Of a DNA stretch of 64,000 nucleotides, positions 54,449 to 63,192 are shown piece after piece. Both the position numbers and the translations under genes were made by a program. This stretch comes from Bin80 sp965219915. GTDB taxonomy: Bacteria; Bacteroidota; Rhodothermia; Rhodothermales; Bin80. Below the pieces are notes generated by a model. It was not told where the DNA came from. It worked only from the letters and a program-made list of their open reading frames with translations, and ran no database searches. The DNA lies in the NCBI GenBank assembly GCA_965219915.1, contig OZ244794.1:806001-870000 (forward strand), read 5' to 3'. How positions within the stretch are numbered: position 1 is the stretch's first letter; each line of letters begins with the position of its first letter.

Positions 54449-55015
54449 CTACCATCCCACGCGTCGTCTGGTGGGGCGGGATGGTCGTTCCTCTGGTGTG
54501 GCAGGAGTGGATACCAATGGTTCGCCTGAAACCCGTCGGGCAGCCCAGTAGGCTCCATTCCAGTAGGGGTCGTCCAGTCTTGCGATGGATACTCCATCAT
54601 CTGGCCAGGAATGCACAAACTCCCGAGAACCAAGATAAACCCCAACATGCCGCGGCATACTTGTGGGTCGGAAGAATACAATATCCCCAGGGATGAGGGA
54701 TGAGCGCGGGATCTCTTCTCCAAATCCCAGTTGTCGTGCAGTAGAATGCGGGAGGGATATTCCCAATACCTGGTCAGCAATTACCAATACGAGTCCTGGA
54801 GCATCTATCCCAGATCGGGAACTGCCACCTTCGAGGTGAGGAGTACCTTGCCAAGAAGTTGCCAGTGTGCGCAATTCGGACTCAATAGCTGCCGAGGGTA
54901 CGGCACCGGTTGTCGAAACCGTTTCCGTTGGTGTGACGAGGGCCTGCGGAGAATAACAGCCCGCAAGACAAACCACACTGATCAGGACGATAGGTACATA
55001 CGTAGAACGATACAT
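54449..55015 (-). CDS. NlpC/P60-fold lipoprotein lacking the catalytic cysteine
   Basis: A 188-residue predicted lipoprotein (VVCLAGC lipobox, Cys20) with an NlpC/P60 domain. The fold motifs are easily followed: WQGTPHLEGGSSRSG (55-69), LIPGDIVFFRPT (107-118), the conserved His123 in PRHVGVYLG and His135 in EFVHSW. In active members the first block continues DCSG; here it reads DAPG with Ala72 at the nucleophile position. The protein is therefore predicted to be catalytically inactive as a cysteine peptidase and may bind peptidoglycan or regulate a true hydrolase. Reading frame is intact, so this is not decay by frameshift. Confidence 0.85.
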   Translation of the reverse strand: MYRSTYVPIVLISVVCLAGCYSPQALVTPTETVSTTGAVPSAAIESELRTLATSWQGTPHLEGGSSRSGIDAPGLVLVIADQVLGISLPHSTARQLGFGEEIPRSSLIPGDIVFFRPTSMPRHVGVYLGSREFVHSWPDDGVSIARLDDPYWNGAYWAARRVSGEPLVSTPATPEERPSRPTRRRVGW

Positions 55016-55133
55016 TTAACCCGCCGGCAGTATAACGGTCGCATAGAGCGTGCTGACTTTTCAGGATCAAGCGCGACTATTGAGTAGTACACTCAGACAG
55101 TAAATTCGGTTCACAACGTTACACAAGCTTGCC

Positions 55134-55652
55134 ATGCCATACCCGGAGCACTTTGTATCCCCAATGCGTCAGGAGCTTACTCGACTGGGTGTTGAGGAGT
55201 TGAAAACTGCCGCGGATGTTGACACTGCGTTTGATATGGATTCAGATCAAACCCAGCTTCTCGTAATCAATTCTGTATGCGGGTGTGCAGCAGCTATGGC
55301 GCGCCCAGCTGTTGCCTTGGCAATGCAGCACCCAACAAAACCGGATCGGGTAACGACTGTATTTGCCGGGCAGGATCTTGAGGCAACCGTACGTGCACGT
55401 GATCACCTGGTGGGTATTCCCCCTTCCTCCCCCTTCATGGCTCTCATCAAAGGCGGAGATGTAGCGTACGTAATCGAACGGCGGCACATTGAGGGGCGTA
55501 GTGCCCAGGCGATCGCACTGGACCTGGTTGGTGCATTTGACCGATTTTGTGGAACGGATGCCACGGCCGAGGATGGCCCGGAAAGCCCTGAAACTGTGGG
55601 GAGCCATGCTGAGAGCCCGATGTCCTCGTCATTTCGTTCGATAATTCGCTAA
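55134..55652 (+). CDS. Bacilliredoxin (BrxA/BrxB, YphP family)
   Basis: A 172-residue thioredoxin-fold protein with the diagnostic Cys49-Gly-Cys51 motif (INSVCGCAAAMARP) of bacilliredoxins, which in Firmicutes remove bacillithiol from proteins. The family is also found in Bacteroidota relatives. The ~35 residues after the domain (from about 138) are a low-complexity tail. Divergent from the NlpC/P60 gene. Confidence 0.92.
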   Translation: MPYPEHFVSPMRQELTRLGVEELKTAADVDTAFDMDSDQTQLLVINSVCGCAAAMARPAVALAMQHPTKPDRVTTVFAGQDLEATVRARDHLVGIPPSSPFMALIKGGDVAYVIERRHIEGRSAQAIALDLVGAFDRFCGTDATAEDGPESPETVGSHAESPMSSSFRSIIR

Positions 55653-55733
55653 GCACCGCAAGGCTTCGCAGTTACTGGTGTGGTTGAACTGATGTGGACA
55701 GGTCGCCCCTATTCGTGAGGCGAGCATCAACCA

Positions 55734-55771
55734 AAACGGGCCAGGGCGCCTATGTGCGCACTGACCCGTTT
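55734..55771. terminator. Bidirectional hairpin terminator candidate between convergent genes
   Basis: Two 16-base arms (55734-55749 and 55756-55771) around a 6-base loop pair at 14 of 16 positions. The outer arms are A-rich on the left and T-rich on the right, so the minus-strand transcript gets a UUUU run after the stem. It lies between the convergent bacilliredoxin and choice-of-anchor-B genes. Confidence 0.6.
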
Positions 55772-55833
55772 CGAGGGATCTGATCCTGTAATCTTAACAG
55801 GGTTCCCGTCTGTAAGTTGAGTGTGACTTCGGA

Positions 55834-58167
55834 CTACAGCCCCAAGTCACGTTTTTTGACTAGGAAGAGTCCTTCGCCAATACCGGTTACGGCAATTGTG
55901 CCGCTTTCGAAGTAAGGATAATTGCTCCATGAACCGATGAAGCCAGGGGCATCCGGGATCAGTGTGACCATATCAAAGTGGCCAACCTCAACCGGATTAC
56001 TCCGATCACTTATATCAAATATACGCAGGCCGCTGGCGTAATTGGACTGGTACATGAAGTCGCCCTGGATATACAGGTTATGGTCGCTGGAGGCGTTTCC
56101 GGAATAGTATTCGCCGACTAGCTGCGGATCCTCCAAGTCTATGACATCCCACATGAGGGTACGGGTTCCTTCTATGTTACCGCTCATTTCATCAAGCTCG
56201 TCATTCATATAATAGAAGGCATGATCATCTGTAAGCCAACCCTGGTGTGCGTAGGCTACATTGGGATAGCTGGCATTGGAGAGCGCAATCGGATTCTCCT
56301 TGTCCGTGACGTCAGCAATACTGAGTGCGGTCTCGTTCGAATTAAAGCAGACCTCTCGATTTTGATATCTGGTATCCGGGCCTTCATAAATCACACATTG
56401 TGCATCGTGGCTATATCCGGTACCGCTTCGGCCCGTTTCGGTATCAGAAAAACAACCGGCAAACTCTGGGTTTAACGGATCCGAGATATTCACCATGTGC
56501 AATCCCCCTCCACACGTTTCTCCGCTACCGCGGGCGCCCACGATATAAGCGAACCCCGTGGCTTCATTGATAACGATATTATGTGAACTGCCAACGCCGT
56601 TATAAACCGTGAGTGGAGAAAAATCCGCTGGCATTTCCTGTACATCTCGCAATGAACGCAAATCGAACACCTGCATACCGTGAGGACCGGCGCCATCCGC
56701 GACGATGAAGGCGTGATCGTTGTACACTTTAATATCGCGCCAACTGCTCGGGCGTGCTCCTTCAGTCAGAGGCAGATCGCCGACGAAGACGGGCATTGCG
56801 GGATCGGTTATGTCAACGAACGCAGTGCCGTCAGTGCGGCCGACGAGCGCGTATTCCTTGCCGGTTTCGGGGTCAGTCCAGCCCCAAATGTCATTCAGGT
56901 TCGTACTTGCTCCGCCCCCAAGATCCTCTATGGACACAAAGGAGAGCATGTCGACATTGCTGCAGCCGAATTGGGCTGCCTGCCCATCGTTGCAGTCAGC
57001 AGGGCCTGAACTGGCCAATGCGACTTCCTCAACCATCGCCAGCCGCCCCGTACGATTCAGGTTCGCATCTGTAAAGACTACGGCCCCTAGTCCGTAGTTT
57101 GGTCCAGAGGCCAGCAGTGCGACCTGGTCTCCGTGAACAGCGATGGCGCGCCCAAGTCCGCCCTCTGTATCCGCAGGCTCAAGACTGGCACTAAGCGTCC
57201 AAGTACCACCATCCTTGGTGTACTTATTGAAGCCGGTGTCTTCATCGACCAGTAGATACATTTCGCCTGCATACATGGTGATACGGCCGAACGCTGCACC
57301 TTGCATAGTCATGAGGCTGTCTAATGCTATACTGGTCGACCACTCTCCCGTATCCCCTTTCGTCAATTCAAGGACCGGTCCAGTCACGGGAGTAAATCTG
57401 ACTGGACCTTCTTCAAGCTGCCTCCGATCTGTGAAGGTCAACCCAGGGGCGGGTGCTATAACATTTCCTGAACCCAGTACGAAAAGGGATCCCCCAAATC
57501 TGTAATTCCCGGTAGACGTGAGCTCCACTTCTTGCGTGTATCCATCCTCGGAGTGTGAGAAAACGTACACCGCACCCGCCAGAGAATCACGATCGGGGGC
57601 TCCCACATAAACACGTTCGCCGTCGGTAGCTACGCTGCTGCCGAAACCGTCATCTTCACCAGGCATGTCTGCCATGACCGTATATGTGGATTGGGAGTCC
57701 GAACCGGGACCATGAATGACATGTGCCGAATTGTTGCCTGGCGCCCCGACCACTAGCAAATCACCGTGCAAATCCAGAGCAGCCCCAAATCCAGACGTAG
57801 TATCGGGGCCGACTTCAATGGCAGCCATTGCCCAGCCATCCTCACCACGCCTGTACAGAAACACCTGTCCGGTGCCATTCTCGTAACCCGGAGCCCCGAT
57901 CGCCAACAGATCACCGTCAAGAACTGTGCTTTGTCCAAATCCTGTGCCTGGAGCCGCGTCCGGTATTAGGACTGTGGTTGAATGGCTCCACTCACCGTCG
58001 GAGTGATGAAAAATCTGGAGGGCTGCGGAGTACTCATCGGTGGCGGGTTGCACAGAAATGAGCTCTCCATCTCCCAATACCATACCTGGATAGAAACGCT
58101 GGCTGGTTTCCTGGGCAAAGGTTTCTGTTACAATCAGACAGAGAAGGAGCGTAAATAGGAGTCGCAT
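55834..58167 (-). CDS. Secreted choice-of-anchor-B / LVIVD-repeat propeller protein
   Basis: A 777-residue exported protein. Signal peptide (LLFTLLLCLIVTETFAQ) then an FG-GAP-like integrin-type propeller (VLDGDLLAIGAPGYENGTG, LHGDLLVVGAPGNN, TDGERVYVGAPDRDS), then a second propeller with LVIVD-type repeats (TAFVDITDPAMPVFVGDLP, GLRIFDISDRSNPVEVGHF) and the choice-of-anchor-B domain (GCSNVDMLSFVSIEDLGGG). Two Cys in DCNDGQAAQFGC may form a disulfide. Binding role likely; ligand unknown. No T9SS tail is visible. Confidence 0.78.
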   Translation of the reverse strand: MRLLFTLLLCLIVTETFAQETSQRFYPGMVLGDGELISVQPATDEYSAALQIFHHSDGEWSHSTTVLIPDAAPGTGFGQSTVLDGDLLAIGAPGYENGTGQVFLYRRGEDGWAMAAIEVGPDTTSGFGAALDLHGDLLVVGAPGNNSAHVIHGPGSDSQSTYTVMADMPGEDDGFGSSVATDGERVYVGAPDRDSLAGAVYVFSHSEDGYTQEVELTSTGNYRFGGSLFVLGSGNVIAPAPGLTFTDRRQLEEGPVRFTPVTGPVLELTKGDTGEWSTSIALDSLMTMQGAAFGRITMYAGEMYLLVDEDTGFNKYTKDGGTWTLSASLEPADTEGGLGRAIAVHGDQVALLASGPNYGLGAVVFTDANLNRTGRLAMVEEVALASSGPADCNDGQAAQFGCSNVDMLSFVSIEDLGGGASTNLNDIWGWTDPETGKEYALVGRTDGTAFVDITDPAMPVFVGDLPLTEGARPSSWRDIKVYNDHAFIVADGAGPHGMQVFDLRSLRDVQEMPADFSPLTVYNGVGSSHNIVINEATGFAYIVGARGSGETCGGGLHMVNISDPLNPEFAGCFSDTETGRSGTGYSHDAQCVIYEGPDTRYQNREVCFNSNETALSIADVTDKENPIALSNASYPNVAYAHQGWLTDDHAFYYMNDELDEMSGNIEGTRTLMWDVIDLEDPQLVGEYYSGNASSDHNLYIQGDFMYQSNYASGLRIFDISDRSNPVEVGHFDMVTLIPDAPGFIGSWSNYPYFESGTIAVTGIGEGLFLVKKRDLGL

Positions 58168-58414
58168 GATATTCCGGGGTAGTTTTCGTGAAAATTCATC
58201 TAACCAGCATAAATGTACTTAAAAACCCTCATAAAGGTTGCTGATCTTCTTGTGACTTTATTTTGCAGCAGCGCTTTTGAGCTCAGCGCAGTTTTTGGTG
58301 CAGCTGCCAATCCAGGCCACTTCTCCGCTTCACCTTGGCTTCCAGGTAACGATCAATGGTAATACTGCGGTGTGTGTCCGCGAATTCGTTCATAAACGAA
58401 CACTCTAAACTGGG

Positions 58415-59926
58415 TTAGGCTTCGTTGCCCGGAGCTTGGTTGGACAAGAATGTTTTGAAAAGTTGTTCTTTCCATGCCGCAAGACCGAAATAACAGATGG
58501 CACCCAGAATTAGAGCCCCGGTGGTGATCCATTTGTTTTCGAATAGCAGGGCAGCACCAATCAGGGCCAGGCCCGGGAGTGCGAGCACGAAAAAGTCACG
58601 ATAGGGTGCAATCCCTTCACGCCATGGAACCCGAGCCAGTCGGAGAATCACAACTAATTGCAGGCCCCGCACAACGGCCCCGGTAATGCCGCCCGCAATC
58701 AGCATTACATCAATACTTCCTGATAGACCACCCAGGATCCAGGCGGCGGACAGGGATGTAAGGAGCAGCAGGGCCATCATAAAGTCAAGGCGTTGTTGTT
58801 CGGTAACATCATAGACGCGTGTAAGCGGGGATACAGTTGAGCTAAGGACCAGCCAGGCAGCGATATACACGGCATAGATCCCCGCCTGTCGAAAGGAAGT
58901 GCCAAGCCATAATTCGAAGAAATCAGGCCCGGCAACCATAACGGCGAGGACGGGAAAGAGCCCGATCATAATTAGCCGGCGGTGTACCACGCTGGTGATA
59001 CGGGAGAGGTTACCGGCTAACTGTGCTTCTGCTGCACTAATAAAAAAAGGATGGGCTACAGACCGTGCTACATAGGAGATTGGAATCCCGATGGCAGCGA
59101 GCGCCATGCCGTAGAACCCGAGCGCATTCTCGGCAACATCAGTCGCGAAAAAGAATGGTATCAGCAGAATTGTCAACTGTCCTGTGATAGCTCCGATGGC
59201 AGCGGACGGCGTTGAAAAGAGTGCAAAGCGCCGGTAGCGTACCGCGGCCTGCCTCATCTTTCGCCACCCAAAAGCTGCACGGATCGCGGCGGCACTCCTA
59301 CGGAAGGCAAGCCAGATAAAAAAGCTGCTGGCAATTACATGTCCAAAAATGAATCCCCCAATATGCCCCGCCTCGTTTGCGTTTATCGGTGGAGCGCCGG
59401 CACCGATACGGCCAACTACCATGGAAGCAGTCAGGTTTACATGACCTGCACTGATGTGTCTGAATGCCCGTTTGCGTACCAGCCAGAACTCGGCGATCTT
59501 GCCCGACCGCATGCATATTAGTGTCAGGGGAACCAGCGGTAAATAGGGAGCGATTGCCGGAAAATCCAGGAACCGGGCAATCTCCGTGCTCCATATCGCA
59601 AGAACGGTCAAGAGGATTGCAGTGAGGAGCATCACCGTAGCAGATAACCAGATCAGTACGGCCGCATCCTCGTCTTTTCTGGGGAGCATGAGAGCATCCT
59701 CGTATCGCAATGAGGCTACCGCACCCACCAATGTTAGCATGGTTACGAAGTACTTGCCTATTCCTATTTCAGCGGGCAGATACAGGCGAGAAATGACTCC
59801 GAGCGCCAGGTAGCCGATCACCATTACAATACCGGCACCGGAAAGCAATGTCAGGACAGGCCCTCGGAGTCCCTGTGTTGAAAACAGATGGTCAAGCCAC
59901 TTCAGGGTTGAGAATTTACGCGCCAT
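58415..59926 (-). CDS. Polysaccharide flippase (Wzx/oligosaccharide transporter type), copy A
   Basis: A 503-residue inner-membrane protein with about 12-14 hydrophobic segments and a MOP-superfamily layout, expected to flip lipid-linked glycan units. Paralogue of 60125-61636, with roughly four in five residues identical by eye and identical length. Both genes and their flanks are offset by exactly 1710 bp, so this is a tandem duplicate. It is preceded by a remnant of the DUF6798-like gene. Confidence 0.82.
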   Translation of the reverse strand: MARKFSTLKWLDHLFSTQGLRGPVLTLLSGAGIVMVIGYLALGVISRLYLPAEIGIGKYFVTMLTLVGAVASLRYEDALMLPRKDEDAAVLIWLSATVMLLTAILLTVLAIWSTEIARFLDFPAIAPYLPLVPLTLICMRSGKIAEFWLVRKRAFRHISAGHVNLTASMVVGRIGAGAPPINANEAGHIGGFIFGHVIASSFFIWLAFRRSAAAIRAAFGWRKMRQAAVRYRRFALFSTPSAAIGAITGQLTILLIPFFFATDVAENALGFYGMALAAIGIPISYVARSVAHPFFISAAEAQLAGNLSRITSVVHRRLIMIGLFPVLAVMVAGPDFFELWLGTSFRQAGIYAVYIAAWLVLSSTVSPLTRVYDVTEQQRLDFMMALLLLTSLSAAWILGGLSGSIDVMLIAGGITGAVVRGLQLVVILRLARVPWREGIAPYRDFFVLALPGLALIGAALLFENKWITTGALILGAICYFGLAAWKEQLFKTFLSNQAPGNEA

Positions 59927-60036
59927 GTGGTCCAGGTGCTTGCCTGATAGACAGTCTGTAAGTTTTCAGGGGCATCAGCTTCGTATCGCAAGATGTACTG
60001 AAACCCGTAAGTGGTTGATAAGAGATGTACCTCTTC
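59902..60036 (-). pseudogene. 3'-end remnant of the DUF6798-like gene, left by tandem duplication
   Basis: Reading the minus strand gives STTYGFQYILRYEADAPENL and TVYQASTWTTWRVN, a clear copy of the last ~40 codons of the gene at 61612-63189, cut off at a CTTCGCTT junction near 60030-60036. No start exists. It overlaps the flippase start exactly as in the intact arrangement. It proves the direction and limits of the duplication. Confidence 0.85.
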
Positions 60037-60124
60037 GCTTCGTCTTGGCTTCCAGATAACAACCGATGGCAGTATTGCGATCTGCGTGCGCCAATTCGTT
60101 CATAAACAAACACATTAAACTGGG

Positions 60125-61636
60125 TCAGGCTTCGTCGCCAAGGGCTTTGTTGGAAAAGAATGTTCCAAATAATTTTTCATTCCTTGCCGCAAGGCCAAAA
60201 TAACAGGCAGCGCCCACAATGAGAGCTCCGGTGGTGATCCATTTGTTACCAAAAGGCAGGACAACACCAATCAGGGCCAGGCCAGGGAGTGCGAGGAGGA
60301 AAAAGTCACGATAGGGTGCGATCCCTTCACGCCACGGAACACCGGCCAGTCGGAGAATCACAATTAACTGCAGACCGCGCACAACTGCTCCCGTAATGCC
60401 AACTGCAATCAGCATTGCATCAATACTTCCCGAAAGGCCTCCCAGGATAAAGGCGGAGGACAGGCATATAAGGAGCAGCAGGGCCATCAAAAAGTCCAAG
60501 CGTTGATGTTCGGTGACATCATAGACGCGCGTCAGTGGAGATACGGCCGAGCTAAGGACCAACCATGCAGAGAGATATATGGCATAGATCCCTGACTGTC
60601 GCCAGGGAGCACCAAGCCATAATTCAAAAAAATCAGGCCCGGCCAGCATAACGGCGAGAACGGGAAAGAGCCCGATCATGATAAGACGGCGGTGTACCAG
60701 GCTTGTGATACGGGAAAGGTTGCCTGCAAACTGTTCTTCTGCTGCAATTACGAAGAAAGGATGGGCTACAGACCGTCCCACATAGGACATTGGATTCCCG
60801 ATAGCAGCTAGTACCATGGCATAGAATCCGATGATTATCTCAGCATTATTGGCGGCAAAAAAGTAGGGGATGAGCAGTACGACCAGGTGTCCCATGAGTG
60901 TTCCGATGGCAGCGGCAGGCGTTGAAAAGAGTGCAAAACGCCGATAGCGTACCGCGGCCTGCTGCATACTGCGCCATCCAAAAGCTGCACGGATCGCGGC
61001 AGCGCTGCGACGGAAGGTGAGCCAGACGAAATAGCCGCTGGCAATAACATGCCCAAAAATGAACCCGCCAATATGTCCCGCCTCGTTGGCGTTTATCGGG
61101 GGTGCACCGGCACCTAGACGCCCAACTACCATGGAAGCAGTTAGGCTTACATGGCCTGCACTGATGTGTCTGAATGCTCGTTTGCGTACCAGCCAGAACT
61201 CCGCGATCTTGCCCGACCGCATGCAAACAAGTGTCAGGGGTACCAGCGGCAAATAAGGACCAACTCCGGGGAAATTAAAGAAGGTGGCGATCTCAATGCT
61301 CCATATCGTAAGAACGGTCAAGAGGGTTGTAGAGAGGAGCATCACCGCAGCAGATAGCCAGATCAGTACGGCCGCATCTTCGTCTTTTCTGGGTAGCATG
61401 AGAGCATCCTCGTATCGCAATGAGATGACTGCCCCCAACACAACCACTACGCTTACGAAGTGCCTCCCTATTCCTATTTCTTCAGGCTCATACACTCGGG
61501 AAATGGCTCCGAGCGCTAGTAAACCGATCACCATCACAATACCGGAACCGGAAAGCAACGTCAGGGCAGGCCCTCGGAGTCCCTGCGTTGAAAACAGATG
61601 ATCCAACCACTTCAGGGTTGGGGATTTACGCGCCAT
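60125..61636 (-). CDS. Polysaccharide flippase (Wzx/oligosaccharide transporter type), copy B
   Basis: A 503-residue membrane protein of the same family as the preceding gene, with matching loops (LRYEDALMLPRKDEDAAVLI, PINANEAGHIGGFIFGHV, SPLTRVYDVTE). It probably represents the original locus because its start overlaps the intact upstream DUF6798-like gene by 25 bp. Differences between the copies are spread over the whole length. Confidence 0.82.
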   Translation of the reverse strand: MARKSPTLKWLDHLFSTQGLRGPALTLLSGSGIVMVIGLLALGAISRVYEPEEIGIGRHFVSVVVVLGAVISLRYEDALMLPRKDEDAAVLIWLSAAVMLLSTTLLTVLTIWSIEIATFFNFPGVGPYLPLVPLTLVCMRSGKIAEFWLVRKRAFRHISAGHVSLTASMVVGRLGAGAPPINANEAGHIGGFIFGHVIASGYFVWLTFRRSAAAIRAAFGWRSMQQAAVRYRRFALFSTPAAAIGTLMGHLVVLLIPYFFAANNAEIIIGFYAMVLAAIGNPMSYVGRSVAHPFFVIAAEEQFAGNLSRITSLVHRRLIMIGLFPVLAVMLAGPDFFELWLGAPWRQSGIYAIYLSAWLVLSSAVSPLTRVYDVTEHQRLDFLMALLLLICLSSAFILGGLSGSIDAMLIAVGITGAVVRGLQLIVILRLAGVPWREGIAPYRDFFLLALPGLALIGVVLPFGNKWITTGALIVGAACYFGLAARNEKLFGTFFSNKALGDEA

Positions 61637-63189
61637 ACGGTCCAGGGGCCTGCCTGATAGACAGTCTGAAAGTTGTCAGGGGCATCAGCTTCCTGTCGCA
61701 CGATGTACTGAAACCCGTAAGTGGTCGACAAACGATGTATCTTTTCGCTCGGCAGCGCAAGGTAGGCACTGTCGAGTGCGGATATGAGATTTAGTCCTCC
61801 ACGCCGCGGCGGCGTTACGGGAGCCATGTCCAAAAGCCGTGTAAACCATTGTGTCATATAGGGCTGATGGAAGGGGATGGCTTTGAAGTTCACGACGATA
61901 GCACGCTGTGCCTGTGATCTGAAGTGTGCCCAGTGCGGAGGTACAGCAAAAACTGCATCCTTGTCGGTCGACTCGCGTGCCCACGCCGCAACCTGCTCGG
62001 CAGGATTGGTGGTCGGTGCCTGTCTAATACCAAGCGCGTCAGGAGAAACGATAAGAAGTGTGGCTGCGATGAGTATCGTAGCGCCAAGCGCAAAATGTCC
62101 GTGGTCAAAGAAGAAGGTTACTGTGCGCCGGCTGAAACGCTGGATCAGTTGTGCAACTACATTAGACACCATAATGACACAGAACACCTTGACCAGGACA
62201 GTGAGTTTGAAGAGCTGTAGTTTGGTGATCGTATCTACACGCAGTAACTCGCTGCACAATAAGGACAGAGCACAAAGTCCCGCAATAACGATCAATGATC
62301 GGCGAATGAGCGTGCTGTAGACATGGGGCATCCGTCCGAAACAAGCGAGCCCCAGCACGAGAAGTACTGCGAAGCCGAATGCTGATTCGGGGGTGAATGA
62401 GGTTGGCATGTAGTGGTGCGGAGCCCGAAATTCAAAAAGCATATAGAAGTACGACCAGGGCCCGTCCGGATGCGGCCGCGTAAGCTGGAACCAGATCAAT
62501 GGCCCCAGGGCAGGCAACGCAGCCAATGTGAAAGTTCCGGTGAACAGGTATGGACGCGCCGCAGTCCATCCATGCCTCCACAGCAGCAGCAGCGCACAAA
62601 CCATGGCTATTTGCAGTCCAACCAATGCCTGCATCCAGCAAGCAAGCCCCATAAGGATCGCGGCATGCATTGGTCGTCCACGCACGAAAAATACCAGGCC
62701 CCACAAGCCGAGTGTCCAGGCCGGTATGCTTGGAGTAAGTATCCATGTCACGAGATCATTCCCCCCTAGCGTGAATTTGGGGGTTAGCAGCAGAATCGTG
62801 ACGACACAGATAGTGGCGGCCAGACGTTCGCGTGTAAGCTGCAGTCCAAGCGTATACAGCGCCATGCTTGTGCCGAACCAACTTGCCACGTAGAAGATGA
62901 GTATGGTTGCATACGGTCCAAACAGCTTTGCCGGCAGCCAAGCCACAAAAACAAATAACGTTCGTGGGCCGAATGATTCCAGTTGGACGTTTACGAACCA
63001 GTCCAGCTGGTAAAGGCTTGCATCCATCAGGCGCATGAGGTAGGGCAGTACTTCATCCTGATCGCTGATGCCGTAGTCATAACCGCGCCAAAAAAGGTAG
63101 ACCGTCAGAGTAAGGAGGGGGAGGTACAGTGGTGGGCGCATGCCCATTCCTGTAAGCAGCCGGGGCCATTGGCCAGTGCGGAGACGCAT
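61612..63189 (-). CDS. DUF6798-like multi-spanning membrane protein
   Basis: A 525-residue protein with about ten hydrophobic segments and a C-terminal soluble domain. The C-terminal part (FAVPPHWAHFRSQAQRAIVV, NFKAIPF) matches my memory of DUF6798 proteins, which resemble GT-C glycosyltransferases. An Asp-rich first loop (YDYGISDQDEVLPYL) is where GT-C enzymes keep catalytic acids. Function in envelope glycan assembly is inferred from the adjacent flippases. Its final codons overlap the flippase start by 25 bp. Confidence 0.65.
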   Translation of the reverse strand: MRLRTGQWPRLLTGMGMRPPLYLPLLTLTVYLFWRGYDYGISDQDEVLPYLMRLMDASLYQLDWFVNVQLESFGPRTLFVFVAWLPAKLFGPYATILIFYVASWFGTSMALYTLGLQLTRERLAATICVVTILLLTPKFTLGGNDLVTWILTPSIPAWTLGLWGLVFFVRGRPMHAAILMGLACWMQALVGLQIAMVCALLLLWRHGWTAARPYLFTGTFTLAALPALGPLIWFQLTRPHPDGPWSYFYMLFEFRAPHHYMPTSFTPESAFGFAVLLVLGLACFGRMPHVYSTLIRRSLIVIAGLCALSLLCSELLRVDTITKLQLFKLTVLVKVFCVIMVSNVVAQLIQRFSRRTVTFFFDHGHFALGATILIAATLLIVSPDALGIRQAPTTNPAEQVAAWARESTDKDAVFAVPPHWAHFRSQAQRAIVVNFKAIPFHQPYMTQWFTRLLDMAPVTPPRRGGLNLISALDSAYLALPSEKIHRLSTTYGFQYIVRQEADAPDNFQTVYQAGPWTVWRVNPQP

Positions 63190-63192
63190 GAT

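Larger units (their letters stand above)
58331..61746. repeat. Two tandem 1710-bp segments containing flippase copies A and B
   Basis: Segment A (about 58331-60036) and segment B (about 60037-61746) share flippase, 3' flank (CTTGGCTTCCAG, AATTCGTTCATAAAC, AAACTGGG) and the tail of the upstream gene at a constant 1710-bp offset. Boundaries carry related TTCGCT/TCCGCT bases, consistent with short-homology recombination. Substitutions throughout show it is not recent. Confidence 0.85.
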
